From Barnesiella sp. (GTDB lineage Bacteria; Bacteroidota; Bacteroidia; Bacteroidales; Muribaculaceae), in the NCBI GenBank assembly GCA_014800945.1, contig JAAVFD010000028.1, positions 1-64,000 on the forward strand: a stretch of DNA of 64,000 bases, given 5' to 3'. The notes beneath the pieces were generated by a model. That model was not told the DNA's origin, searched no databases, and saw only the letters and a list, made by a program, of their open reading frames with translations. The translations under genes and the position numbers were made by a program. Positions 43,780 through 53,794 of the stretch are shown here, one piece after another (position 1 is the first letter of the stretch; the number at the start of each line of letters is the position of its first letter).

Positions 43780-46700
43780 ATGAAGAATAAAGGATTACTG
43801 TTTATTACGTTAATACTGGCAAATATAGTTTGTTCCGAATCTGTGTGCGCTCAGAAAAAGGGTATTGTTGTAGATGGAAGTCACAATCAGAAGCACGCGA
43901 TTCTTGAGGATTTCGGCAAGGCTAACGCAACCGGTATCAGGGAGGATTTTACAGAATTCTGGTATATTGTAGAGGATGTAACCGCACAGGAATGGACTGC
44001 TACTCTTACATATCAGAGAATGAAATCCGGAGAGGTGGATTTTTCAACCGCTACACCTCCGGAAACAGCATATAATTATGTGTGGGGTGGATGGCCGGGT
44101 ATAAAACACAATGGTCAGGTGTTCTATACAAGCAAGTTTCTGTCAACAGCTACTGAAGATTATGATGTGTTTCATTCAGCACTTTCAATACTCACAAACA
44201 CAGTCATAACTTACAATGGGGTAATGCATAAGGCTAATGTAAGCAAAATCGGAGATTATGCATTCAGCAACAGTAATATACGCTGCATTGATGTGATATT
44301 ATGGAGCGATGATAACGATAATGAGCCTGATAAGAACCTCGAATTCGGAAACTATGTGTTTTACAATTGCAAGAACTTCATAGGGCTGCCCGAGGGTTCG
44401 CCTTATAAGGTTATTCCTAACAACGTAACCAAAATAGGCCGGGGTGTTTTCAAGGGATGCTCTGCTATGGAGCGGATGATTATCGGCGATAAAGTTGCGG
44501 TGATTCCCGAAGAGACATTTGACGGCTGTACAGCTTTGAAAGAGCTGAAACTGGGTAGCGGTGTCAAAGAGATTCGCTGCTCTATCACCGGACTCAAGAG
44601 GCTCGCTGTAAGTGCGCCTGTACCTCCGGCAGTAGCATCCGGTTGCACTGTGGAGGCTGAGGAAATTTGGGTGCCGGAGGAATATCTGGATGCCTACAAA
44701 ACAGCCTGGGCAGGAAAAAATATCAAACCCTATAGTTTCAAGTTCAAAAATAATCCCGTAGTGGCTTATGCCGGTTATCAGGGAGAAGTGTATTTTGACC
44801 GTGTGTCTCCCGGAGAGGGCGAAAATAATTATGTTTATTGCTATCCGCGAGATAAAAAAAGTGACGGTTCACAGAATATCATCTGGACTGTTGACGGAAC
44901 ACATGGTAGCAACACCCCATCCGGCAAGTTCAAAACTGTGTGGTACTCATACGATTGCGACCAGCGAAAAATGCTTGCAGCAGGTAATGTTGTTTATGAA
45001 AACCGCACGCTTGTGAGATTCGACAGCCCGGGCACATACAAACTGTACTTTACCACTCTGGATATAACCAATCACACCGAGGAGGTTACGGTAGAGGTTG
45101 AAGCGCTTCCGGCAGGTTATGTGCCTGTGGAAAAAATTACCGTCAGTGATGCCGGTGCGCTCCTGAACCATACACTCAAAGTTGGAGGCAAAGAAAAACT
45201 GAGAGCAACGATAGGGACTGTTGACGGAACTACGGCTACTTTTGATAAGGTGACTTGGGAGAGTTCCAACCCCGAAGTGGCAACAATTAATCAGACAGGC
45301 GATAAGATTCTCGAAGTTACCGGAGTGAAACCGGGAGAAACTGTTATAACCGCACGCAGTACCGACCCGCGTATGCCGGATGTATATGGTACCTACACCC
45401 TTAGAGTGGTTCAGCTTATGGAAAGTTTTATACTTGAAGCGAATTACGGTGGAGTGTGGGATGAGATTGATAAGGTCGGCAACTATACTCTTGAAGGTAT
45501 TGTTGGTGAAACTCTCCAAATTCGACCCGTTTGTTTCCCGGAGGGCACTTCACATACAGCAATGTATATAAATGTTGATCAGTTTACTTATGAGGGGCAG
45601 CATCCGGATCTTGAAATAGATGAACAGGCTGGTACTATCAAGCTGAACTCGGCAGGAAAAGCTCAACTCAACATTATGGTATTGGATGAAACTGTTCATA
45701 AAGAGAAGCCTGTTATAATCACGGTATCCGAACCCGGAAAAAAGGTTAATATGATCTGGGTAAAGGAGATTGAATCCGGTAAGCTGTATGACTACAGTAA
45801 CGGTTATACCGGAGATGTCAGCGATCAAGTGCCAATCCGCCTTAGTTATAACGGCGATGCGGAGCGAAAGCAGGTTGTGTGGGAGTCAAGTGACCCCACA
45901 GTGGCAGAGGTAGTTCCTACCAATCAGATAGCTACTTTAGCTGAAGATAATGAGCCGCAATATCATTTTACCATTCTCTGTAAGAAGCCCGGAACAGTGC
46001 GACTTTCAGCAGCAGCTGCTGATGGCGGCACAGGCTATGCGAGCTTCCCGGTGACTGTCAATCAGCCGAAAGTGGTTTCAGTTCCGGTGAAACAGAAAGC
46101 TAAATATGAGTATGAAAGCAACAGGTACCAGCTGAAGCAATATGAGCAAAACTTCTTTTTTGAACTACATAAAGATGGCACAGCATCTCTTGTTCACCCT
46201 TCGGCAGGAACAGCTTCACCTTTGACAAGTGACGGAGTGCCTGCTGAGCCATACAACTTTGAATATCCGGGAGATCTGTTCCTGTCAAGTTCAGGCTGGA
46301 TATTATGGAGCCCTGTTATGGACTCGTTGCAGTATAAGAACCGTGATATGTATTTCACAGCTCTTGCTATTCCGGACGAGATTGAATATGAGGGTGATAA
46401 ATATACCGTAACCTCTATTGGCGACTATGCTTTTGCCGGAAGTAATGTGGTGTGTGTCAATGTGCCGCCAACAGTTACATCCATAGGAAACTATGCATTC
46501 AAGGATGCTAAAAATTATAGGGGATTTTCACAGGTTACGCATTATCAGTTGATGCCTGAAAGCGTAACAGAATTGGGTAAGGGAATTTTTAGCGGCTGTA
46601 GTGCATTGGAATGTATGCATATAGGTCATAATGTCAGGGTATTACCTGAAGAAACATTTGACGGGTGTACTAAACTCGGTTCAATTTCTTTTGGTAAGAA

Positions 46701-48876
46701 TCTTGAAAGGATAGATTGTAATATAAATATTCAACCTGCCGGACTTGATATGGTGGTTTTCAATTCAATGACCCCACCGGAATTTTCTGAGGGATGTGAA
46801 TTGTCAATGTCTAAATCCGATTATATTATTTATGTAGATCCCAGTGCGTCTGAAGCCTATAAAAATGCTTTTCCGCAGTTCAAAATTTCCCCCGCAGCTC
46901 TCACTATAAATTCTGTTTCACGTAATAAGGTTTATATAGGGGATCCTATTATGGTTAAGTATAGCCCATTCAGAACTTCAAAATGTGAGTACATAGAGTT
47001 CTATCCCAGAGGTGCTGAAGGTGGATTCAGTAATTCAGGATACCAGTACAGCTACAGTAATGACTGGCTGACATGGTCCTTTGATGACTTGTCTGTTGTG
47101 GATGATGCTACTGAAATACATTATACCGGACACTATATGTATTTGTCATTTGCCAAGGAGGGAACGCATAAGGTTTATTTCAATGTGATGGGTTTGCCTG
47201 ACCTGCAGCCGACGGAAGTGGAATTTGAAGTCCTTCCCGGCACCCCGGTTTCCAAGGTGGAACTGACAACTGCGCCGCCTCAGTATTTGGATGTTGATTC
47301 TCCTTTAAGGCTTAATGTTAAGGTCAGCCCCGAAACAGCGTCTAATAAAGCAGTTGCATGGGAAGTGTCTGACACAACAATAGCCAGGATTAATGAGAAG
47401 AACGAACTGATAGGCCTGAAACCGGGCGTTGTGAAACTCAGGGCGCTTTCCGCAGACCCTATCGGAGCTACCAGACGCAGTGATGAATACACGGTAAATG
47501 TGGTTCGGGCTGTCAGAGAAATCAATATATATAATAATGGAGTCAAGGTACCCGGTTCCGGCATTTCCGGTTATCAGGGGGACATACTCAAACTCACGGC
47601 AGTGATGAATCCTGAAGACGGTGAGTACACTACCAGTTCGTGGGCTACTTCTTCAGCCTCGATAGCGAAAGTTAAAGGTGAGGATAAAGAGGGTATTATA
47701 GAACTCATGGGAACCGGTAGAGGAATCATCACCTTTAGTTTAGGTCAAAAGGCAGGAGAAACTGAAATGAGAAAAGAGATTCCTGTACAGGTGAAAATTC
47801 CTGTTAAGGAAATTGTTGTCAAGGTCAATGGATTAGTTTCAACTCCTCAGACCCCGATTATTGGTGAAATCGGATCGGTTTATACCATAACGGCGGCAGT
47901 TAATGCCGATGCAACAGATCAGAAAGTTACCTGGGCTGTGTCAGATCCAAAGATTCTGGAATATACTCAGAATGGAAACGAAATCAAAGTCACTCTGAAA
48001 TCGACGGGAGTAGCTCAACTTACCATCACCTCTACCGATGGAAAGGGACGAAATGTGGTTTTGTCTTTTGGTGTAAAGGAATCCGGTGCACCTGACCCGG
48101 TTGTTCCGGTAGATGTCAAGGTGAACCGTATCGAGATTCTGAAGCAACCTCTGAAGGGCTATGTCGGAGACCGATTGGCTCTTGAAGTTAAAGTTTATCC
48201 CGAAAACGCAACAAACAAGGAGATTAAATGGGAGTCAACGGATCCGTTTATAGCTTCAGTTACAAACGCCGGAGAGATAATAATGCAGAAAGAGGGCGAT
48301 GTTGAAATTATTGGCAAGGCTATGGATGGTTCCGGCGTAAGCGTGAGCTGTGCTGTAAAAGTTGAAAAGCGTCCGGAAAAACCTCAAGAGATAAAGGTGC
48401 AGCAAATCACTCTTGATTCAAATATGCATTCGGGCTATCCCGGCGACAGAATAATTCTGATAGTTGTTGTATTGCCTGAGAATGCCACAAATCCAAAAAT
48501 CATCTGGAAGTCAAACAATGAAGGTGTAGCATCTGTAACAAACGCCGGTGTGATAACATTGCTTGGTGAAGGAGCTGCTCTAATAACAGGCACCGCTGCA
48601 GATGGCTCCGGAGTAAGTGTCTCCTGCTCGGTTAATGTTAAAGCACAACCCTCGGCGATTGACGGAATAGAGAGTGACAAGAAAGGTGTTTCAATAGAGG
48701 AGTCCGCTCTTATAGTGAGGGGACTCAATGAGGGTGACACTGTTTCACTCTATAATATGTCCGGCGCTCTTGTCGGCACCAAAAAGTGCAGTGACGAGTC
48801 GGTAACTTTCAGCCTGAGAAATCACGGTATTTACATCGTTGTTACCCCAGCAGGCAGTTTCAAAGTGAGATATTGA
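43780..48876 (+). CDS. Giant exported protein with BspA-type LRRs and multiple Ig-like (BIG2) domains
   Basis: A 1698-residue surface or secreted protein with a signal peptide (MKNKGLLFITLILANIVCSESVCAQ). BspA-type leucine-rich repeats occur in two blocks, about 150-275 (KIGDYAFSNSNI, then CSAMERMIIGDKVAVIPEET) and about 870-1000 (SIGDYAFAGSNV, then CSALECMHIGHNVRVLPEET). Each block is followed by a different fold region and then bacterial Ig-like domains (SSNPEVATINQTGDK, then WESTDPFIASVTNAGEI near the end). The last roughly 75 residues resemble a sorting or anchoring domain (VSLYNMSGALVGTKKCSDES, then GIYIVVTPAGSFKVRY). It is flanked by a terminator upstream and by an independent promoter downstream. 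Function is probably adhesion or glycan binding, inferred. Confidence 0.85.
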   Translation: MKNKGLLFITLILANIVCSESVCAQKKGIVVDGSHNQKHAILEDFGKANATGIREDFTEFWYIVEDVTAQEWTATLTYQRMKSGEVDFSTATPPETAYNYVWGGWPGIKHNGQVFYTSKFLSTATEDYDVFHSALSILTNTVITYNGVMHKANVSKIGDYAFSNSNIRCIDVILWSDDNDNEPDKNLEFGNYVFYNCKNFIGLPEGSPYKVIPNNVTKIGRGVFKGCSAMERMIIGDKVAVIPEETFDGCTALKELKLGSGVKEIRCSITGLKRLAVSAPVPPAVASGCTVEAEEIWVPEEYLDAYKTAWAGKNIKPYSFKFKNNPVVAYAGYQGEVYFDRVSPGEGENNYVYCYPRDKKSDGSQNIIWTVDGTHGSNTPSGKFKTVWYSYDCDQRKMLAAGNVVYENRTLVRFDSPGTYKLYFTTLDITNHTEEVTVEVEALPAGYVPVEKITVSDAGALLNHTLKVGGKEKLRATIGTVDGTTATFDKVTWESSNPEVATINQTGDKILEVTGVKPGETVITARSTDPRMPDVYGTYTLRVVQLMESFILEANYGGVWDEIDKVGNYTLEGIVGETLQIRPVCFPEGTSHTAMYINVDQFTYEGQHPDLEIDEQAGTIKLNSAGKAQLNIMVLDETVHKEKPVIITVSEPGKKVNMIWVKEIESGKLYDYSNGYTGDVSDQVPIRLSYNGDAERKQVVWESSDPTVAEVVPTNQIATLAEDNEPQYHFTILCKKPGTVRLSAAAADGGTGYASFPVTVNQPKVVSVPVKQKAKYEYESNRYQLKQYEQNFFFELHKDGTASLVHPSAGTASPLTSDGVPAEPYNFEYPGDLFLSSSGWILWSPVMDSLQYKNRDMYFTALAIPDEIEYEGDKYTVTSIGDYAFAGSNVVCVNVPPTVTSIGNYAFKDAKNYRGFSQVTHYQLMPESVTELGKGIFSGCSALECMHIGHNVRVLPEETFDGCTKLGSISFGKNLERIDCNINIQPAGLDMVVFNSMTPPEFSEGCELSMSKSDYIIYVDPSASEAYKNAFPQFKISPAALTINSVSRNKVYIGDPIMVKYSPFRTSKCEYIEFYPRGAEGGFSNSGYQYSYSNDWLTWSFDDLSVVDDATEIHYTGHYMYLSFAKEGTHKVYFNVMGLPDLQPTEVEFEVLPGTPVSKVELTTAPPQYLDVDSPLRLNVKVSPETASNKAVAWEVSDTTIARINEKNELIGLKPGVVKLRALSADPIGATRRSDEYTVNVVRAVREINIYNNGVKVPGSGISGYQGDILKLTAVMNPEDGEYTTSSWATSSASIAKVKGEDKEGIIELMGTGRGIITFSLGQKAGETEMRKEIPVQVKIPVKEIVVKVNGLVSTPQTPIIGEIGSVYTITAAVNADATDQKVTWAVSDPKILEYTQNGNEIKVTLKSTGVAQLTITSTDGKGRNVVLSFGVKESGAPDPVVPVDVKVNRIEILKQPLKGYVGDRLALEVKVYPENATNKEIKWESTDPFIASVTNAGEIIMQKEGDVEIIGKAMDGSGVSVSCAVKVEKRPEKPQEIKVQQITLDSNMHSGYPGDRIILIVVVLPENATNPKIIWKSNNEGVASVTNAGVITLLGEGAALITGTAADGSGVSVSCSVNVKAQPSAIDGIESDKKGVSIEESALIVRGLNEGDTVSLYNMSGALVGTKKCSDESVTFSLRNHGIYIVVTPAGSFKVRY

Positions 48877-48966
48877 ACCGTTTTTGACTAATAAAGCGGC
48901 AAGTACAGTGTATAGAGCCGGTTCAACATTTATTGTCGAACCGGCTCTAATCATAGTAAAAATGGT

Positions 48967-48974
48967 TATATTTG
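48967..48974 (+). promoter_or_regulatory. -7 element for the GH20-HD-pncA-pncB operon
   Basis: TATATTTG lies 24 bp before the ATG at 48999. It overlaps the upstream TTG at 48972, which rules that start out. Confidence 0.65.
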
Positions 48975-48998
48975 CGAAAACTTATTTTTAATACCTCT

Positions 48999-51224
48999 AT
49001 GTTAAAAGGACTTATAGCATCGGTTGCACTTGCTTCAAGTGTAACCGCAGCCGCAGCTCCGGTTGAAGTAGCGTGGCAAAATCTCATGAACCGTGTCGGT
49101 GCCGACGGTAATCCGGAATATGTGCAGCGATTCATTATCAAGGGTGATCTTTCAAATCTATCGCGTATCGCCTTCAATCAGTTTGACCGGAAAATGACCC
49201 CGGTAAATTCCGCTGACACAGTGGGTAGGATAATCCCGGGTTATTATTATATAGCCTCACCACGATTTGCCCAAAATGCAGACAGTGTGGTGGTGGATAT
49301 TGTAACATCCGGCACAATGCCGCAATATAGCTACGGTGCCGACGGTGTTCATGGTGTCAATGCTGCCGGCGAACCTTTTGACGTTGAATTTATTCGCCTC
49401 AGCGGAACCATGCGTCCAGAGCAGTGGGCACTCCCCGGAAGGGACAGGAATACTCCCGCAGAAAAGATTTTCGAGAAAAATGAAGAGCTCATAAATGGCG
49501 CAAAGGCAGGCGCATACGATATTGTGCCCTCATTCAAGAGCGTTAAGCTTGGAGAAGGGATATATACCGGTGGTGACAAAACTCTCAAACTGATCAAGCA
49601 TGAAAATCCTGAATTTTACCGTATCACTGTTACACCGCAGGGCATAACGACTGAAGGTGCAAGTCAGAAAGCGCTTTACACCGCAAGTCGCACACTTGAC
49701 AAACTGCTCCGGGTAAACGGTGGCAAACTTCCGGCGGCAGTGATTGAGGATTATCCCGATTATGGCTATCGCGGAGTTATGATTGACATAGCAAGAAATT
49801 ATCAGTCACTTGATCAGATGAAGAAATTTGTGGACGTCATGGCAGATTATCGTTTGAATCGTCTGCAGTTCCACTTCATTGATGATGAGGCATGGCGTCT
49901 CGAAATTCCCGGATTGCCTGAACTAACCGAGTATGGCAGCCGCAGAGGTTATACGACTGATGAAAAAGATTTCCTCGCTCAGATTTATGCCGGCGACGGA
50001 AGACCTTCCACATTGGGAGGCACTGCTAACGGTTACATCACCCGTCAGGAATTCATTGACTTTCTTAAGTACTGTGATGCTCGCGGTGTGACTGTGATAC
50101 CGGAAATTGAAACCCCCGGACACGCTCGTGCGGCCCGCAAATCTATGGAAGCGCGCTATCGCAAGACCGGTGATGACACCTACCGCCTGATAGAGGACGG
50201 AGACACTTCTGTATATCGTTCCGCTCAGGACTTCGGTGACAACGTGATGAATCCGGCTGTACCCGGCACATTACGCTTTATGGAAAAAGTGTTTGATGAG
50301 ATTATCGCTATGTACAAAGAGGCTGGGGTAAATCTTGAAACAATCCATATCGGTGGAGATGAAGTGCCTCACGGTGCGTGGAGCGGTTCTCCTTCCGCTA
50401 TTAAGTTCATGAAGGAAAACAACATGAATAGCGAGAGCGACCTGCACGCATATTTTGTAAAACAGCTGGGGCAGGCGTTAAAGGACAGAGGTCTCAAGAT
50501 GTCAGGATGGCAGGAAGTGGTACTGGGCAAGGATGAGGCAACAGCAAAAAGCATATCACCCTATCTTGAATTTGTCAACCTGTGGGTGACATGGCCTCAG
50601 GGCAAGGAGAAAGAGTTGCCGGCAATCAAGGCGCAGCAGCTTGGAGCTCCGGTTGTATTTTCAACTGCCCACGGATTCTATCTTGATCAGCCTTATAGCG
50701 GTCATCCGGACGAAAGAGGACTCGGTTGGGCTATGATTACCGATGAGCTCGCATCGCTTGATGCTTATCCGGCAGTTCTTGCCCCCCAACAGCCCGGCGG
50801 TAAGATATTAGGTGTGCAGGGACAGCTCTGGAGTGAAACAGTCAGAGGTCCGCAACAAATGGAGTTGTATCTTTTCCCGAAAATGCTCGGTATGGTTGAG
50901 CGAGCCTGGAATTCAGACACTACCTATACCCATTCTCAGTTCAATAGCGCGCTCGGCAAGCACGAGCTTCCTTTCCTTGCTCAGCGTGGTGTGAATTTCC
51001 ACCTGCGCCAGCCGGGTGTGAAAATTGAAAACGGAAAAATTCTCATGAATTCACCCTATGAGGGTGCTGAAATTCGTTATACCGTTGACGGTACCGATCC
51101 CGACATCAATTCTACACTTTATACCGGAGCTGTTGATGTGCCTCAGGGAGCAGGTCAGATTCGCGCACGCCTTTACTATCTCGGTAAGGAGAGTGTGAGC
51201 ACAATGCATGATATTGCCGAATGA
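48999..51224 (+). CDS. Beta-N-acetylhexosaminidase, GH20, secreted
   Basis: Second exported GH20 enzyme in the window, 741 residues. The signal peptide is MLKGLIASVALASSVTAAAA. An N-terminal carbohydrate-binding-like domain of about 115 residues (VEVAWQNLMNRVGADGNPEY) is followed by a GH20b domain. The TIM barrel shows FIDDEAWRLEIPGLPELTEY, IPEIETPGHARAA near 368-380 and the catalytic Asp-Glu in HIGGDEVPHGAWSG (about 454-455). A chitobiase-type C-terminal module (AEIRYTVDGTDPDINSTLY) ends the protein. Its stop overlaps the HD protein start by 4 bp. It is only distantly similar to the GH20 at 37381. Confidence 0.93.
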   Translation: MLKGLIASVALASSVTAAAAPVEVAWQNLMNRVGADGNPEYVQRFIIKGDLSNLSRIAFNQFDRKMTPVNSADTVGRIIPGYYYIASPRFAQNADSVVVDIVTSGTMPQYSYGADGVHGVNAAGEPFDVEFIRLSGTMRPEQWALPGRDRNTPAEKIFEKNEELINGAKAGAYDIVPSFKSVKLGEGIYTGGDKTLKLIKHENPEFYRITVTPQGITTEGASQKALYTASRTLDKLLRVNGGKLPAAVIEDYPDYGYRGVMIDIARNYQSLDQMKKFVDVMADYRLNRLQFHFIDDEAWRLEIPGLPELTEYGSRRGYTTDEKDFLAQIYAGDGRPSTLGGTANGYITRQEFIDFLKYCDARGVTVIPEIETPGHARAARKSMEARYRKTGDDTYRLIEDGDTSVYRSAQDFGDNVMNPAVPGTLRFMEKVFDEIIAMYKEAGVNLETIHIGGDEVPHGAWSGSPSAIKFMKENNMNSESDLHAYFVKQLGQALKDRGLKMSGWQEVVLGKDEATAKSISPYLEFVNLWVTWPQGKEKELPAIKAQQLGAPVVFSTAHGFYLDQPYSGHPDERGLGWAMITDELASLDAYPAVLAPQQPGGKILGVQGQLWSETVRGPQQMELYLFPKMLGMVERAWNSDTTYTHSQFNSALGKHELPFLAQRGVNFHLRQPGVKIENGKILMNSPYEGAEIRYTVDGTDPDINSTLYTGAVDVPQGAGQIRARLYYLGKESVSTMHDIAE

Positions 51225-51868
51225 TAGTTCCCGACTCTTATACCGAAAATCTCAGCGAGCCTGTCAGGAGATTATTTTTCAAGTGGAGACAATTTATGTA
51301 CTCCTCGGTAAAATACAATCGTCCTGATAGCCTCATTCACGGTATGGGGCATTATGAGCGGGTGCTCCTGTATGCTCTTATGGTTGCCGAAAAAGAATTG
51401 CCGGGTGACGAGGAGGCTATGGAAATTCTCGCACACGCGGCTGTGTGGCATGACTCGCGTCGGCTTGATGAATATCTTGACACCGGACATGGTGCCAGAG
51501 CGGCGGTGTATTACCATGAGTACTGTTCCGTCAATCCGGAATTCAAGTGTCATCCGGAGGTGGAAGACATCATGAGGTTTCATGATATAGATGACCGCAT
51601 AGGCAACGAAAGAATACAACGGGATTTTGGTGATAGAGCCGAGTATGTCAAAAAACTATACCATATCTTCAAGGATGCGGATGCGCTGGACAGATGGCGC
51701 CTCGGTGACACCGGTCTTGATCCGAAATTTCTTCGCACTGACACGGCAAGGAATCTGACCTCTTTCTCCAGAAAACTTGTTTTAGATACAATGGACAGTG
51801 ATTTTCTGGAGGAAATATCCGAAGAGGTCAGACGAACTCAAAAAGAAAACAAATGGAAAGGATGCTGA
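51221..51868 (+). CDS. HD domain phosphohydrolase-like protein
   Basis: A 215-residue soluble protein with an HD-superfamily metal site: HGMGHYERV at 40-48 (first histidine), AAVWHDSRR at 73-81 (His77-Asp78) and FHDIDDR near 112 with a further histidine, then FKDADALDRWR near 150 with the C-terminal aspartate. Such enzymes hydrolyse nucleotides or phosphate esters. The substrate here is unknown. The gene is locked between a GH20 and pncA by overlaps of 4 and 16 bp. A link to nucleotide or NAD salvage is possible from context only. Confidence 0.88.
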   Translation: MIVPDSYTENLSEPVRRLFFKWRQFMYSSVKYNRPDSLIHGMGHYERVLLYALMVAEKELPGDEEAMEILAHAAVWHDSRRLDEYLDTGHGARAAVYYHEYCSVNPEFKCHPEVEDIMRFHDIDDRIGNERIQRDFGDRAEYVKKLYHIFKDADALDRWRLGDTGLDPKFLRTDTARNLTSFSRKLVLDTMDSDFLEEISEEVRRTQKENKWKGC

Positions 51869-52419
51869 TGATAGTTGACCCTCAGGTTGACTTTGTTTCA
51901 GGTACATTACCGGTGCCGGGAGCGGAAAAGTCAATGGCTGATCTGGCTCTCTATATTAAAGAGCGTGGCAATGACTACAGTGTTATTGTTATCACAGCCG
52001 ATTCCCATCCCTTTAATCACTCCTCGTTTGCCGACTGCGGAGGGCTGTGGCAAAGACATTGTGTGCACGATAGTGTTGGTGCAGCAATCGTGCCTGAGAT
52101 ATTGGAAGCCGCTTACTCAGCCGGCTGTGAAGTAGTGGTGATGCACAAAGGTGAAAATGTGGCAAAAGAGGAATATTCTGTATTTCAGGCACCCGGTGCA
52201 ACAGCGATCATCGCAGGATTGTTACAAAAATATCGGATAAACGAGATTGATATATGCGGACTTGCCGGGGATGTTTGTGTGCTTTCCACCCTTAAGGATG
52301 CCATGTCTGAGCTTCCCGGTCAAAATTTCCGTGTGCTTTCATCTTTCTCGCCGAGTCTTGACGGAGGAGCCCGGTTAGCTGCTTTTATAACTGAAAATTC
52401 AACTATATGCGCCAAATAA
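51853..52419 (+). CDS. pncA: Nicotinamidase
   Basis: Hydrolyses nicotinamide to nicotinate and ammonia in NAD salvage (cytosol). Its 188 residues have the catalytic triad Asp13 (DPQVDF), Lys99 (MHKGEN) and Cys142 (GLAGDVCVLST). The metal-binding Asp50 and His52 are in TADSHPFNHSSF, and WQRHCVHDSVGA matches the conserved region after them. The lysine and cysteine context favours nicotinamidase over other isochorismatase-like hydrolases, and the next gene is nicotinate phosphoribosyltransferase, the following step. It overlaps the HD gene by 16 bp and pncB by 13 bp. Confidence 0.92.
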   Translation: MERMLMIVDPQVDFVSGTLPVPGAEKSMADLALYIKERGNDYSVIVITADSHPFNHSSFADCGGLWQRHCVHDSVGAAIVPEILEAAYSAGCEVVVMHKGENVAKEEYSVFQAPGATAIIAGLLQKYRINEIDICGLAGDVCVLSTLKDAMSELPGQNFRVLSSFSPSLDGGARLAAFITENSTICAK

Positions 52420-53606
52420 TCAACCACTTCACTGACGACGATTTATATAAATTCACAATGTGTTGCGCGGTGATAGACAATTTTCCGCGGGCACAGGTCA
52501 AATACGCTTTTACTGACAGAGACAATACCGTTTATCCGCCAGGATTTGATGCTGAGCTCCGCAAGCAGATAGAAATGCTTGAATCGGTTGTGATTACGGA
52601 TGAGGAGGTTGAGTTTATGAAACGGCGCTGCCCTTATATACCGTTCTGGTTTTACACATATCTCAAAGGATTCCGCTACAGCAGGGAGTGGGTAAAGGTC
52701 AGGCAGGATGAAGAAGGGCATCTCGAAATAGAGTTTGAAGGATGTTGGAGCGCAACCATACTGCTTGAAGTTAAGGTGCTTGCCATAATTTCCGAACTCT
52801 ATTATGAAATGACAGGGGAAAACCGCAAGATTAATCTTGACTACTGCTATTCAGCCTCACGTACCAAAGCAAGCCGTCTTATAGAAGCCGGATGTTGTTT
52901 CAGTGATTTCGGAACCAGACGCAGAGCCTCGTTTGACGCGCAGGACACTCTGGTGAAGGCAATGTCGGAATGTTCGCGTCAAAATCCCGGTCCAGGGCGG
53001 TTTATCGGCACGAGCAATGTGTATTTCGCCATGAAGTATGACCTTATTCCGATAGGTACAATGGCTCATGAACTCATTTGTGCCATTGCCGGAATGTTCG
53101 GCCCGCAGATGGCAAACCATCTGGCAATGAAAACGTGGGCTACTACCTATCGAGGAGCGCTCGGCACATTCCTGTATGATACATACGGCTGGAATATTTT
53201 CAGTCTCAACTTCTCGGAGGACTATGCCAATATGTTCAAGGGGCTGAGGGTTGACAGTGGAGATAATTACGAGCAGCTTGATAAAATATGTGCAAAGTAC
53301 CGTAGTCTGGGTATTGATCCGTCAACAAAGCAGGTTGTGTTCAGCAACGCACTCAATACCGATGAGGCTATAAGGCTTCAGAACCATGCCAAAGGCAAGT
53401 GTATTCCATCTTACGGAATCGGCACTCATTTCACCAACGATTTCCCTGATCTCAAACCACGCAACATTGTTATCAAGCTTACAGAAGTGAAAATCACCGA
53501 GTCATGGGATTTTTACAACGACACCTGCAAGCTGAGTGAAGATCGCGGCAAGCACACCGGCAAGCCGGAAGTAGTAAAAATGTTCAAGGAAATCCTCCAT
53601 ATTTAG
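52407..53606 (+). CDS. pncB: Nicotinate phosphoribosyltransferase
   Basis: Forms nicotinate mononucleotide from nicotinate and PRPP with ATP. The 399 residues begin MRQIINHFTDDDLYKFTMCC, the conserved nicotinate phosphoribosyltransferase N-terminus, with VKYAFTDRD near 31-39 and FGTRRRASFDAQD near 170-182. IGTSNVYFAMKYDLIPIGTM is followed by AHE, containing the phosphorylatable histidine, near 195-216. LRVDSGDNYEQLDKICAKY lies near 280-298 and VFSNALNTDEAIRL near 311-324. Start overlaps pncA, so the salvage pair is translationally coupled. Confidence 0.95.
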   Translation: MRQIINHFTDDDLYKFTMCCAVIDNFPRAQVKYAFTDRDNTVYPPGFDAELRKQIEMLESVVITDEEVEFMKRRCPYIPFWFYTYLKGFRYSREWVKVRQDEEGHLEIEFEGCWSATILLEVKVLAIISELYYEMTGENRKINLDYCYSASRTKASRLIEAGCCFSDFGTRRRASFDAQDTLVKAMSECSRQNPGPGRFIGTSNVYFAMKYDLIPIGTMAHELICAIAGMFGPQMANHLAMKTWATTYRGALGTFLYDTYGWNIFSLNFSEDYANMFKGLRVDSGDNYEQLDKICAKYRSLGIDPSTKQVVFSNALNTDEAIRLQNHAKGKCIPSYGIGTHFTNDFPDLKPRNIVIKLTEVKITESWDFYNDTCKLSEDRGKHTGKPEVVKMFKEILHI

Positions 53607-53677
53607 CATAAGTAGGGACAATGTGGTGTGCGATGTCCGGCATGTGAACGATTGCTTTTTTGGGGATATGTGCGGCA

Positions 53678-53721
53678 ATAGACGCTCCGGACGCGCTATC
53701 CTACGCCTCATCCTTTTCCAA
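53678..53721. repeat. REP-like repeat, short copy
   Basis: ATAGACGCTCCGGA (53678-53691) followed directly by CGCGCTATCCTACGCCTCAT. The same two ends occur at 54155-54273, where an extra 68 nt lie between them. Confidence 0.6.
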
Positions 53722-53780
53722 ACGGAGATGTCACGGGGCAGCAATACTTGATGAGAATTTGTTATCTCAAAAAAAAATGG

Positions 53781-53788
53781 TAAATTTG
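53781..53788 (+). promoter_or_regulatory. -7 element of the Abi_2 leader RNA
   Basis: TAAATTTG; transcription should start near 53794-53797, directly ahead of a hairpin. Confidence 0.55.
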
Positions 53789-53794
53789 CAGCAA

